Assembly: GCF_040126305.1 (NCBI RefSeq)
Contig: NZ_CP149510.1
Coordinates: forward strand, 2,367,001 to 2,431,000
Direction: 5' to 3'
DNA from: Pararhizobium sp. A13
Lineage (GTDB): Bacteria; Pseudomonadota; Alphaproteobacteria; Rhizobiales; Rhizobiaceae
Length of the DNA stretch: 64,000 nucleotides
A program made the translations under genes and the position numbers. The notes under the pieces are model-generated. The model was not told the origin of the DNA. It ran no database searches and was given only the letters and a program-made list of their open reading frames with translations. This document shows, piece by piece, positions 50,527 through 58,017 of the stretch; position 1 is the stretch's first letter, and every line of letters begins with the position of its first letter.

Positions 50527-51456
50527 TCACTTGACGGTGATCTTGAATTCGTCGTTGCCGGCCACCGTGGTGAACATCAGCGGCAGGGTGTTGTTGACGA
50601 TCTTCTGGCTCTCGCCATAGGCTAGGCGACCGATCTGGACGGCCGGCGCGTCGATCTTGACGATGTTGCCGGCGGTGGTGCCGTGCTGAAGGGCAAGGGC
50701 GCCGGTGGTGTGGGCGTCGGCGATGGCAAACCAGTTCTTCTGCGCAAGCAGCACGGCTTCCATCACGGCGCTGCCGGTCATGACGCGATCGACGTGCTCG
50801 ATGCTTTCCGCACCGATCAGGAATCGCGGCTCGATTTGGTTACCGAGGTCGAAGGTCACGCCTTCGCAGACGCCGGCAAGGCCATGGAGCGAGAATGTCG
50901 TGTTGGCCTTGTTGACCGGAACCGGTTTCTTGAACCCGGTGAGGGTTACGGCCGGCAGGACAATGTCGCTGATCGTTCCGAGCAGACCGGTGAAGCTGTA
51001 GGCCCAACGCGGGATCTGCTTCGGCGTGAAGCCGAATGTGTAGGTGCCGCGTGCGCCGAGCAGCACATGGTTGACGCCATCGACATTGAAATAAAGCGAT
51101 ACCGCTTCCTGCGACTGCGAGATTGGCGTGTATTGCGCGTCGACGCCGGCAGCGATGACTTCCATCATGCCGCAAGCCCGGTGCGTCGGGCCCCAGGCAG
51201 GCGCGGTTCCCGCCGCGCCAGAGCCGGCGATCTCGCATTCGCCCGAGATGGTGGCATGCGACCCCGTCAGAATGACGCCCTGGTGACCCATGTAGGGCAC
51301 GACCAGGTCGCGGCCGACTTCATCGCCGACAGACGGATTGAAGACGACGTTCGTCCACAGCATGGCGTTGGCAGCGCCGGTCGGGACGGCATCGGTACCG
51401 TAAACCGTCTCGGCCTTGGCGAGGATGGCCCGATTTCGGAAATAGCGTTTCGGCAT
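50527..51456 (-). CDS. Phage tail tube protein
   Basis: 309 residues, beta-rich with glycine/alanine, no catalytic motifs; contains RFLIGAESIEHVDRVMTGSAVMEAVL and a C-terminal AGNDEFKITVK, as in the tube proteins of Mu-like siphophages. Its place between tail-completion genes and the chaperone/tape-measure pair fixes the role. A long non-contractile tail is implied, since no sheath gene is present. Confidence 0.8.
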   Translation of the reverse strand: MPKRYFRNRAILAKAETVYGTDAVPTGAANAMLWTNVVFNPSVGDEVGRDLVVPYMGHQGVILTGSHATISGECEIAGSGAAGTAPAWGPTHRACGMMEVIAAGVDAQYTPISQSQEAVSLYFNVDGVNHVLLGARGTYTFGFTPKQIPRWAYSFTGLLGTISDIVLPAVTLTGFKKPVPVNKANTTFSLHGLAGVCEGVTFDLGNQIEPRFLIGAESIEHVDRVMTGSAVMEAVLLAQKNWFAIADAHTTGALALQHGTTAGNIVKIDAPAVQIGRLAYGESQKIVNNTLPLMFTTVAGNDEFKITVK

Positions 51457-51458
51457 GA

Positions 51459-51656
51459 TCAGGCACCCTTCTTCGGCTTGGCTGGCGGCGTGGCTTCAGG
51501 TTGGGCGGAGGCGGTTGTCCCTTCCGCCTCCGCTTCCGGGGACGAGGAGGCCCCGTCCAGGGCGGCGTCTGCCGCCTTGGCTTCGTCAGGCTCGATGGTC
51601 CGCTGCTGGAGCGTCAGAGAGCCGTCTGCATTCCGGATGTACGATCCGCCAAGCAT
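51459..51656 (-). CDS. Small acidic alanine-rich protein (65 aa)
   Basis: MLGGSYIRNADGSLTLQQRT... then Ala/Glu/Pro-rich and a lysine end PPAKPKKGA. GAGGAAA precedes the ATG. Corresponds in position to the small protein between gp37-like and tube genes of Mu-type phages; function unknown. Confidence 0.6.
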   Translation of the reverse strand: MLGGSYIRNADGSLTLQQRTIEPDEAKAADAALDGASSSPEAEAEGTTASAQPEATPPAKPKKGA

Positions 51657-52075
51657 CAGTTTTCCTCTTCGATGTAGTAGGCTGTGGTGTAGGCGTCCTC
51701 GAACCAGACGGTTCCGCCGAGCGCCTGCTGAAGCTCGCCGGCCGCATGCTCGATCGGATCGGCGGCGCCGGTCGGGATGAAGCCGAGCAGCTTGCGGCGG
51801 CAATAGCGCCGAAGCTCCTCGATGTCGGTGATCGCGGCCGCGTTGTTGATCGCCGACACGTTCTTGGTGACGATGACGACGCCGATCGTGGCGACCGTGC
51901 GCTGCAGGACGGTGTTGATCCGCTCGTTTTCCGCCGATCGCTCTTCCGAGGTGAAGGCGTAGACGGCCGGAAAGGCGAGCGGCGCATCCTTGACGTCGGC
52001 AAGGGCTGCGGCGCCGCCGGAAATCGCGAACGGGGTGCCGCTCTCCATGAGGCGATTGAGGATCGACTGGATCAC
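51656..52075 (-). CDS. Mu gp37-like protein (DUF1834 type), tail terminator candidate
   Basis: 139 residues. Elements GTPFAISGGAAALADVKDAPLAFPAVYAF and INTVLQRTVATIGVVIVTKN fit Mu gp37/DUF1834 proteins, and the very acidic tail IEEEN is typical. Lies between the gpG-like and tail-tube genes, where phages encode tail-terminator proteins. ATGA-type overlap with the next gene. Confidence 0.7.
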   Translation of the reverse strand: MIQSILNRLMESGTPFAISGGAAALADVKDAPLAFPAVYAFTSEERSAENERINTVLQRTVATIGVVIVTKNVSAINNAAAITDIEELRRYCRRKLLGFIPTGAADPIEHAAGELQQALGGTVWFEDAYTTAYYIEEEN

Positions 52076-52638
52076 TGGGACAGCTCCTGTTTCAGGAAGT
52101 CCTGGCCGGCCGCAGTCATCGCCGCGATGTCCTGGTCGTTAAAGCCGAGATAGGGGCGGGCGGGGATACGCGTGACGTGTTCGCCGATCGTCACGCGCTT
52201 CTCGACCGCGCCCTTGGTGCCGGCCTTCACGAAGCGGTACCGGCTGCGGATCTTCTTCAAGGAGAGTTTCGTGCTGCGGGCGTAGTGCGGAATTTCCGCG
52301 CCGAACTGGTGAACGCCGGCATATTCGAGATTGGTGCCGACCTCGGCGCTGGTGGCGTCGGAAGCCGTCGTAAGGCTACGGTAGAGCCGCGTGGTCACGC
52401 GCAGCATGTTGGAGGTGCCGCGCTTGCGACGGCCGATGCGGGCATTGACGGTACGCTTCGACAGCGGCTTCCAGGCGACGCCATCCGGTCCGACCTGACG
52501 CTCAAAACGGCGTTGGGTTGAAGTCAGCATCAAGGCGGCAAAGGTGGCCATCAGTTCGCCAGGATGACGGGCAGCACCTATGACGCGGGATAGGACGGCA
52601 GTGGCGGTGTCAGTGAGGGTGATTTTCGAGCCGGTCAT
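52072..52638 (-). CDS. Phage virion morphogenesis protein (Mu gpG-like)
   Basis: 188 residues with WKPLSKRTVNARIGRRKRGT and SAEVGTNLEYAGVHQFGAEIP, the well-known HQFG signature of Mu gpG/tail-completion proteins, and RIPARPYLGFNDQD near the end. Function in head-tail joining. Confidence 0.88.
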   Translation of the reverse strand: MTGSKITLTDTATAVLSRVIGAARHPGELMATFAALMLTSTQRRFERQVGPDGVAWKPLSKRTVNARIGRRKRGTSNMLRVTTRLYRSLTTASDATSAEVGTNLEYAGVHQFGAEIPHYARSTKLSLKKIRSRYRFVKAGTKGAVEKRVTIGEHVTRIPARPYLGFNDQDIAAMTAAGQDFLKQELSQ

Positions 52639-53069
52639 CAGAAACCGTTCAGACTGTCGCGGCTGAAGACGCGGGCCGGTGCGCTGATCTGGACCTGACC
52701 GCCGCCAGCCGTTTTCGGCGCTTCCGCCCCATTGGTGAGCTGCACCAGGCCGCGCGATACATCGCGCAGGAAGCTGGTCGCCTCGTTGAAGGCGCGGGTG
52801 ATCTGGCTGTCCTTGTCGGCGCGGTCGCCGTAGAGGTAGTAGCGGGCGATATCGGCGACGGTCTTTTCGAGAACCGGCGGCACGACGGATAGCGGCAGCG
52901 CCAGAACCTTGGCGAGATAACCATCGGCCAGCGCGGTGGCATCGTCGATCGCGCGACCGACAGTGACATCGTCGATCGTCGAAACCGGGATGTTCGTCCG
53001 GTCGGTGAGCTGGACCAGCTCCAGTTCACCGAAGCGGTCGATCAGTCCCTGTTTCGTCACGTAGGCCAT
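52638..53069 (-). CDS. DUF1320 protein, Mu gp36-like
   Basis: 143 residues starting MAYVTKQGLIDRFGELELVQLTD, with IDDATALADGYLAKVL and VADIARYYLYGDRA, the conserved DUF1320 core of head-tail connector proteins. Its stop and the next start overlap by one base (ATGA type). Confidence 0.9.
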   Translation of the reverse strand: MAYVTKQGLIDRFGELELVQLTDRTNIPVSTIDDVTVGRAIDDATALADGYLAKVLALPLSVVPPVLEKTVADIARYYLYGDRADKDSQITRAFNEATSFLRDVSRGLVQLTNGAEAPKTAGGGQVQISAPARVFSRDSLNGF

Positions 53070-53479
53070 CAGTCATCCAATCCGACGATTTCGATGACGA
53101 GCATCGCCTCGGCGAGGATGGCCTCGATCTGCGCGGGCCGCAGCGCGAGCGCGCGGTGGTCGGTGGCGACCGCCGCGTGAGAAATTCCGCCGCGCCAGAA
53201 ACCAGCCTTCTTCGACGTGATGCGAAGCATGGGCTCGGAGGCGGTGCGGTGCGATCCGATCGCTTCCACGGTCAGCGGATAGAGCGAACGAAACTCGTCT
53301 TCCTCGATCGCCCACTCCGGATGAACGTTGAAGGAAACGGCGATCGCGCGCCGCTCGTCGTCGGAGATAGCCGGCGAGAGGCTGGCCGGATTGCCAGCCT
53401 CTCCGTTTGCGGCTTCGCTCTCGGGGGTATTGGTGGCGATGGTTTCGGGCGAGGTCACCGCGCCGATTTTCCTGGTCAT
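53069..53479 (-). CDS. HI1506-like / Mu gp35-like protein
   Basis: 136 residues: a low-complexity N-terminal 40 residues (AATNTPESEAANGEA-type), then a domain with AISDDERRAIAVSFNV and ALRPAQIEAILAEAMLVIEIV. This is the protein that sits between major head and gp36 in Mu-type phages (HI1506-related in FluMu). GAAGGA precedes the ATG. Confidence 0.7.
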   Translation of the reverse strand: MTRKIGAVTSPETIATNTPESEAANGEAGNPASLSPAISDDERRAIAVSFNVHPEWAIEEDEFRSLYPLTVEAIGSHRTASEPMLRITSKKAGFWRGGISHAAVATDHRALALRPAQIEAILAEAMLVIEIVGLDD

Positions 53480-53529
53480 GGGAACATCCTTCGGTTGTTG
53501 AAGAAGGGCCGGCGATCCGGCCTTTGTTC

Positions 53530-53564
53530 AAAAACCGCCGACCAGGTGCATGAGCCTGGTCGGC
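53530..53564 (-). terminator. Intrinsic terminator after the major head gene
   Basis: A 10-bp perfect stem GCCGACCAGG/CCTGGTCGGC with an 8-nt loop, followed on the minus strand by GG and five T. It separates the protease-decoration-head unit from the tail operon; a second hairpin AAGGGCCGG/CCGGCCTTT (53504-53525) follows. Confidence 0.8.
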
Positions 53565-53584
53565 GTCCGTCACTGGCTCGACCG

Positions 53585-54484
53585 TCAAGCGAGCCAGGGA
53601 ACAACGAGGACCTCGGCGGTCCCGTACCACTTGTTGGTTTCACCGCCGGTGGTGAGCTGGTTGCCGACGATGGTGCGGGCTGCACCTTCAAGGCTCGGCG
53701 GCACGACCATGAGACGCGGGTTCAGACCCAGCGGACGGCCGTGGTCGCCCTTCATTTCTCCGAGCGCCACGCGGGCCGCTTCGTAGTGGGTTGCGTCGAG
53801 CGTCTGCTTGGAACCCCAGCACTGTTGCCAGAAGCCGAAGCCGACCTGGCACCGTCCGTCGAGGCCGTACTGGAATTCCTTGCGGTTGAAGACGTTCGGA
53901 TCGTCTTCCTTGTCCATGCGCACGAGGTTGGTGAACTTCTTGCGGTCCTGGAAGATCAGCGGCTTCAGCGGACGGGAAACGTCCATCAGGAACCAGGCGG
54001 TGCCAGCGCCGCCATCGGTGTTGGCGACGTTGACGATCGTCTGGCCATCCGCGCCGATGACGGGATGGTCGGTGTCGAAGAAATACTGGCCGTCGTAGCA
54101 GGTGGTGGAGAAGCCGAGCTTCAGCAGTGCCCAGACCAGTTCGTCGGGGAAGGTCGCGGCGGCGCTGCCCAGTTCTTCGAACAGCGGTGCGTAGATGCCG
54201 AGATTGTCGTCTTCGAAATCGTCGCGATCGACGCCGATCGTGTTTTCGAAGGAGCGGTTGGTCAGCGTATAGCCGTGTTTCGCCATCGCGTTGACGACGC
54301 GGTCGCCAAGCCATTCGCGGAAACGCGGTGCCTTGCCGAGCCAGCCATATTCCTGACTGCGGGTGGTCGACGGCACGATAGTGGCGATCCGCTGGTAGAG
54401 GCTGGTCGCGCTACCGAGGCCGCGTGCGAAGGCAGCGGAAAAGCCGACATTCGCAGATCGGAGAGTGGTTGTGTTGATGTCCAT
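53585..54484 (-). CDS. Major head subunit, Mu gpT-like
   Basis: 299 residues. TTLRSANVGFSAAFARGL is the usual Mu T opening, followed by TRSQEYGWLGKAPRFREWLGDR and FENTIGVDRDDFEDDNLGIY, both hallmarks of gpT family capsid proteins (HK97 fold). Start MDINTTTLRSANVG. It is followed by a strong terminator, as expected for the most abundant late product. Confidence 0.95.
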   Translation of the reverse strand: MDINTTTLRSANVGFSAAFARGLGSATSLYQRIATIVPSTTRSQEYGWLGKAPRFREWLGDRVVNAMAKHGYTLTNRSFENTIGVDRDDFEDDNLGIYAPLFEELGSAAATFPDELVWALLKLGFSTTCYDGQYFFDTDHPVIGADGQTIVNVANTDGGAGTAWFLMDVSRPLKPLIFQDRKKFTNLVRMDKEDDPNVFNRKEFQYGLDGRCQVGFGFWQQCWGSKQTLDATHYEAARVALGEMKGDHGRPLGLNPRLMVVPPSLEGAARTIVGNQLTTGGETNKWYGTAEVLVVPWLA

Positions 54485-54493
54485 GTCGGCCCC

Positions 54494-54904
54494 TTAGGAG
54501 AACTTGACCCAGACGCCGAGGGCGTCCACGTCGAAGACTTTGCCGACGACCGAACGCGTGTTGGTCGCCGAGGTTTTCGCGACCGTCTGGTCATCGACGC
54601 CGTAGCAGTCGGACCCGATATCGGCCTGGGTGATGAGATCGCCGGCCGCCGAGTTGGCGTAGCGGAAGATGCCGGCCGAGATCTCGGCCGAGATGGCACC
54701 GGCGGCACCAGCGGAGTTGTCGGCACGGCGCTCGACGCGGCCGGCGCCCTTCAGTGTGGTCGAAACCGTAACCGGGACGGCGTTGCCGGCGGCGTTGATG
54801 GCAGCCATCGCACCGGCATATAGGACCGTCGCCGCAGCGACGGGAACGACCCGCTTGTCGCCAGAGCGGCGCGGCGTGTTGCGGTCAGCGGAAAGAGCGG
54901 TCAA
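54494..54904 (-). CDS. Head decoration/cement-like protein
   Basis: 136 residues between protease I and the head protein. Beta-rich, with TTLKGAGRVERRADNSAGA and GDLITQADIGSDCYGVDDQTVAKT, a pattern of capsid-decorating (DUF2190-like) proteins. Stop and starts overlap neighbours by a few bases. Confidence 0.65.
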   Translation of the reverse strand: MTALSADRNTPRRSGDKRVVPVAAATVLYAGAMAAINAAGNAVPVTVSTTLKGAGRVERRADNSAGAAGAISAEISAGIFRYANSAAGDLITQADIGSDCYGVDDQTVAKTSATNTRSVVGKVFDVDALGVWVKFS

Positions 54905-55983
54905 TGGACGGCCTCCATGTCTTTCTTCGCCTTCAGCATGTCCTCACGCGAAAGGCCCATCTGGCTCATGACGAGAAGGTCGGCGTCATCGAGGGTGGCT
55001 TCGCCGTTAGCCGGCGGGGCGACGATGGCGGTGCGCTGCGATGCGGTCAGGACCGGCGACTTTTCGAGGAACGCGTTGAAAGCGGCGATATTCGACTTGT
55101 GCAGGTCGATGGCCCAATCCTTCAGCGACGGCATGATCTTGCCATCGGCGATCGCCTGGGCGACGTCGGTTTCGGCCTTGTCGGTTGCCACGGTCGTTCG
55201 CAGTGCCTGAATGTCGGCCTGCAGGGCCGTGACCTGGGCGATCGGCACGTACTTCGCCGGGTCGACGGTGCCCGAGCCGGCGCGCATCGCGGTGATGGCG
55301 GTGACGGCGTCTTCCGGCTTGGCCGCGCCCGAGGCAGCGACCAGCGCGGCATTGGACGCGAGCAGAGCGTTCATCGCGACGAGGATGTCAGCCTCGCTCG
55401 CGTCCTCGGGCAGACCCAAGGCCTTCGCAATGGATTTCATGTCGTTGGTTTCCGTTTCTGTTGGAAGGAGGGCACTCGCCGCGACGACGGCTAGATCGAG
55501 GTCGGGCGTGTTCGTGAGCGCCGCCGAGAGGAGAAGCTGGACCTTGCCGGTTTCCTTCGGTGCGTAGAACGTCGGGGAGATGTAGCGGTATTCGCCGGCA
55601 CGGATCGAAGCCGCAGCTGCGGCCGTCCATTCGACCCGGCCCCAGAGGCCAGTGTCGCGGACCTGAAATTCCTTGATCCAGCCGGCGGCCGGTGCGCGGC
55701 CGCCGACGCCAGGGATGGCGGCGAAGATCGTCTGGTGATCGTAGTCGACGACGATCTCGGTTGCGCCGGCGCGCTTGAGCGTCCGCTCGATGATCGCGGA
55801 CATCTCGACCACACCGCCGGTGTCGAACGGGCCACGGCCGGTGCGACCGGAAAAGACGCCGGCCGGCATCAGCATGATCCAGTTGCCGGCGGTACCTTCA
55901 GCCGTCGCCGCGTCGATCGCGGCAAGCGCCACGGCATGGACGGCAAGAGCCTGAGTGGAGAAGTGGGTGACGGTTTTCTTCAT
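54901..55983 (-). CDS. Phage head protease (Mu I-like) with scaffold region
   Basis: 360 residues. The N-terminal part has MLMPAGVFSGRTGRGPF and IVVDYDHQTIFAA, AAGWIKEFQV, GLWGRVEWT and YRYISPTFYAPKETGK, which together are the Mu I protease signature region. The remainder (from about residue 180) is helical, alanine-rich and scaffold-like. In Mu the scaffold Z starts inside I; here an in-frame ATG at 55440 (MKSIAKALGLPEDASE) begins exactly at the scaffold portion and could give a 179-residue product. A late-promoter-like element lies 22 nt upstream of the ATG. Confidence 0.92.
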   Translation of the reverse strand: MKKTVTHFSTQALAVHAVALAAIDAATAEGTAGNWIMLMPAGVFSGRTGRGPFDTGGVVEMSAIIERTLKRAGATEIVVDYDHQTIFAAIPGVGGRAPAAGWIKEFQVRDTGLWGRVEWTAAAAASIRAGEYRYISPTFYAPKETGKVQLLLSAALTNTPDLDLAVVAASALLPTETETNDMKSIAKALGLPEDASEADILVAMNALLASNAALVAASGAAKPEDAVTAITAMRAGSGTVDPAKYVPIAQVTALQADIQALRTTVATDKAETDVAQAIADGKIMPSLKDWAIDLHKSNIAAFNAFLEKSPVLTASQRTAIVAPPANGEATLDDADLLVMSQMGLSREDMLKAKKDMEAVH

Positions 55984-56004
55984 GCGGGCAAGATGCCCAC
56001 AAGC

Positions 56005-56048
56005 CAGAACGCGAAACAGTCACAAGGGTCTGTGGTTAGGAGCCGGAA
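56005..56048 (-). promoter_or_regulatory. Late promoter-like element upstream of protease gene (copy 1)
   Basis: A 44-bp element identical at 35 of 44 positions to 63941-63984. Shared core on the minus strand: CCACANACCCTTGNGNCTG then TTTC. It ends 22 nt before the protease start. In Mu the C-activated promoter PI occupies this position. Confidence 0.65.
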
Positions 56049-56233
56049 CGCATTCGACGGCTCGGGAAAGACATATCATGCGCTCGACTGCGATCAAGGT
56101 TCAAATTTGAAGCCGATTTGAAGCCCGTGGACGCGTTTCGTGGGGCTGGCTGCAGCAACCGGGCGTCTGTGGCAGGCGAAGCGCCTCACGGGCTTAACTC
56201 GCGGCCGTGGCTTTGCGACATTTCGCGGCAACA

Positions 56234-56584
56234 TCACTCGGGGAAAGACTCGTTACAAACCCGAATGAACGCCGGGAATAGTTCAGGCCTCGTCTCCAGG
56301 TCCTTCGTCATCCTGTCCAGGTGTTTTTGAACCCTCTCCTTAGCCTCCGAGGGGCTTTTTCCAACTTCAACCAGATCCTTCTTTCCCGCTTCGTACAGAA
56401 TCTCGGCCTTTTTGCTGTGACGGTCTGAAGCGGCCTTGGCGCCCATTTCCTTGTAGGCGTCCCGCAGACCAAAGTGGAGCGCAGCGCACATGAAATACTC
56501 GTCGCGTACGAACCGTCGCTTTCCCTCAGCAGAAGCAATGAAGGGAACGGAGAAGATAAGAGCTGCAACAATCGGAATTCTCAT
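56234..56584 (-). CDS. Secreted small protein (116 aa), cargo gene inside the head operon
   Basis: MRIPIVAALIFSVPFIASAEG is a clear Sec signal peptide, then FVRDEYFMCAALHFGLRDAYKEMG and a helical charged region ending FIRVCNESFPE; two cysteines could form a disulfide. It interrupts the otherwise tightly packed Mu order between MuF and protease I, with 212 and 250 bp of flanking non-coding DNA, so it is a moron-type insertion. A GTG at about 56713 with GGGAGA upstream gives a longer frame but would bury the signal peptide. Function unknown. Confidence 0.7.
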   Translation of the reverse strand: MRIPIVAALIFSVPFIASAEGKRRFVRDEYFMCAALHFGLRDAYKEMGAKAASDRHSKKAEILYEAGKKDLVEVGKSPSEAKERVQKHLDRMTKDLETRPELFPAFIRVCNESFPE

Positions 56585-56796
56585 ATGAAATGTGATCCTC
56601 TGCCGGGCGGTCGCCTTTGCATCAAAAAGGAATTGACGCAGAGTTTCAACTTCGGCGCGCGTCTGAGCTTTCTTGCAAATTGGGCCGGATGCGAAGATAA
56701 TGGGTTGTGCGCGTGACACGGTGATATTCTCCCTGCCGTAGGACCGTCGAAAGACGGGATCGCAATATGGGGTTCTCGGGAGGCCCCATCGCGCAC

Positions 56797-58017
56797 TCAC
56801 TCCTCCCTTCGATCGATGATGATTTTTACACTCGGACGGTTCAGCAGCCGGCGGATATTGTCGTCGCTGGCGAAGCGGAACGAGGTGACGAACGCGGCCT
56901 TGCCGGTCTTCGTCGTTTTGGCCGCGACATAGCGCCAGCGTCCATCGGCGAGCTTGACCAGGACGAATGTATTCTGACCGTCCTGAAACACCATCGTCGG
57001 GTTCGCGCCGATCGACGGCAGCTGCAGGTAATCCTCCCTGGTCATTTCCGGATGATGGCGTAGCTGCTTTTCCATTGTGGCCTGCGAGAGGATCGCGACG
57101 CGCGCCTCTGTCCCCAGCGCCTTTGCTGTTTCCGGCGGGATCGGCATCACCGGCATCGAGCCTTCCGGCTTCTCCAGAAAGCGGGCAAAGGCATCCGATC
57201 GCACGCGCTCCTGAACGAGCGGTTCGAGCAGCTCGAACGGCGCGCCGGCCGTCTTCTCCGCGAGCGCCTCGTTGATGGCCACGTTCGCGCCGACGCGGCC
57301 GGGGTTATAATCCCAGCCCGGATCGATGCCGATCGGGATATCGCGGATCTCGCCGGTGCGCTTGTTGACCCACGTCTTGGTTTCATCCTCGGGCGGTTCG
57401 AAGATCAGATTTTCGCCTTCCGAGATCAACTGGTCGATCTCGCGTTGTGACAGGCTCTGCATCGTGCAGCGGCAACCGAAACCGTTCGGACAGGCCCACT
57501 TGTTCCAGTAGGGATGATCGACCGGCAGCACGAGGTTATGGCGCCGGGCGTGCGCCGGCCGCACGTGATCGTCATGCATGGTCACATAGCGCAGAAAGGG
57601 CCGGCTCTTCTTGTTGCGCTCAAAGCCGGCCCAGTGGCCGGCTGCGTAGGAGACGCGCATGTTGACGTTGAAGATCGTTTCCAGCCGGCGCAGCGAGCCG
57701 AGCTGGGCGGGACGGATTTCCTCGGTTAGCGGATCTCGGACCAACTGGCGACCCCACCATCCCTTCGCCTGGAGCAGCGGCGTCAGTTCGCGGGAGAAAT
57801 CGCGGATGGTCCGACCGTCTTTAAGAGCCTTCGCAAGGCCATTGAAGATGTCCTGAAGCACGTCGAAGCCGGCGGACTTGGCGACGGTGAACATGCTGGA
57901 ATGATCGGCCGCATAGGCGTCCTGCCACGCGAACGTTGACGACAGCTGCCGGCCACGCGCTTCGAGAAAGCGGATGGCATCGGCCGGCGGAAGCGGGACG
58001 AGCTGCGCGGTCGCCAT
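56797..58017 (-). CDS. MuF-family head morphogenesis protein with C-terminal nuclease-toxin-like domain
   Basis: 406 residues. The MuF (gp30) domain includes RYVTMHDDHVRPAHARRHN, VLPVDHPYWNKWACPNGFGCRC, with the usual H-D-D-x-V-R and cysteine cluster. The last about 100 residues (after TEARVAILSQATMEKQLR, His-Pro-Glu at 322-324) form an extra domain with FVLVKLADGRWRYVAAKTT and a C-terminal VKIII, resembling the barnase/EndoU/colicin-E5/RelE-like (PBECR) toxin domains known to be fused to MuF. Minor capsid protein; ejected or structural. Confidence 0.85.
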   Translation of the reverse strand: MATAQLVPLPPADAIRFLEARGRQLSSTFAWQDAYAADHSSMFTVAKSAGFDVLQDIFNGLAKALKDGRTIRDFSRELTPLLQAKGWWGRQLVRDPLTEEIRPAQLGSLRRLETIFNVNMRVSYAAGHWAGFERNKKSRPFLRYVTMHDDHVRPAHARRHNLVLPVDHPYWNKWACPNGFGCRCTMQSLSQREIDQLISEGENLIFEPPEDETKTWVNKRTGEIRDIPIGIDPGWDYNPGRVGANVAINEALAEKTAGAPFELLEPLVQERVRSDAFARFLEKPEGSMPVMPIPPETAKALGTEARVAILSQATMEKQLRHHPEMTREDYLQLPSIGANPTMVFQDGQNTFVLVKLADGRWRYVAAKTTKTGKAAFVTSFRFASDDNIRRLLNRPSVKIIIDRREE

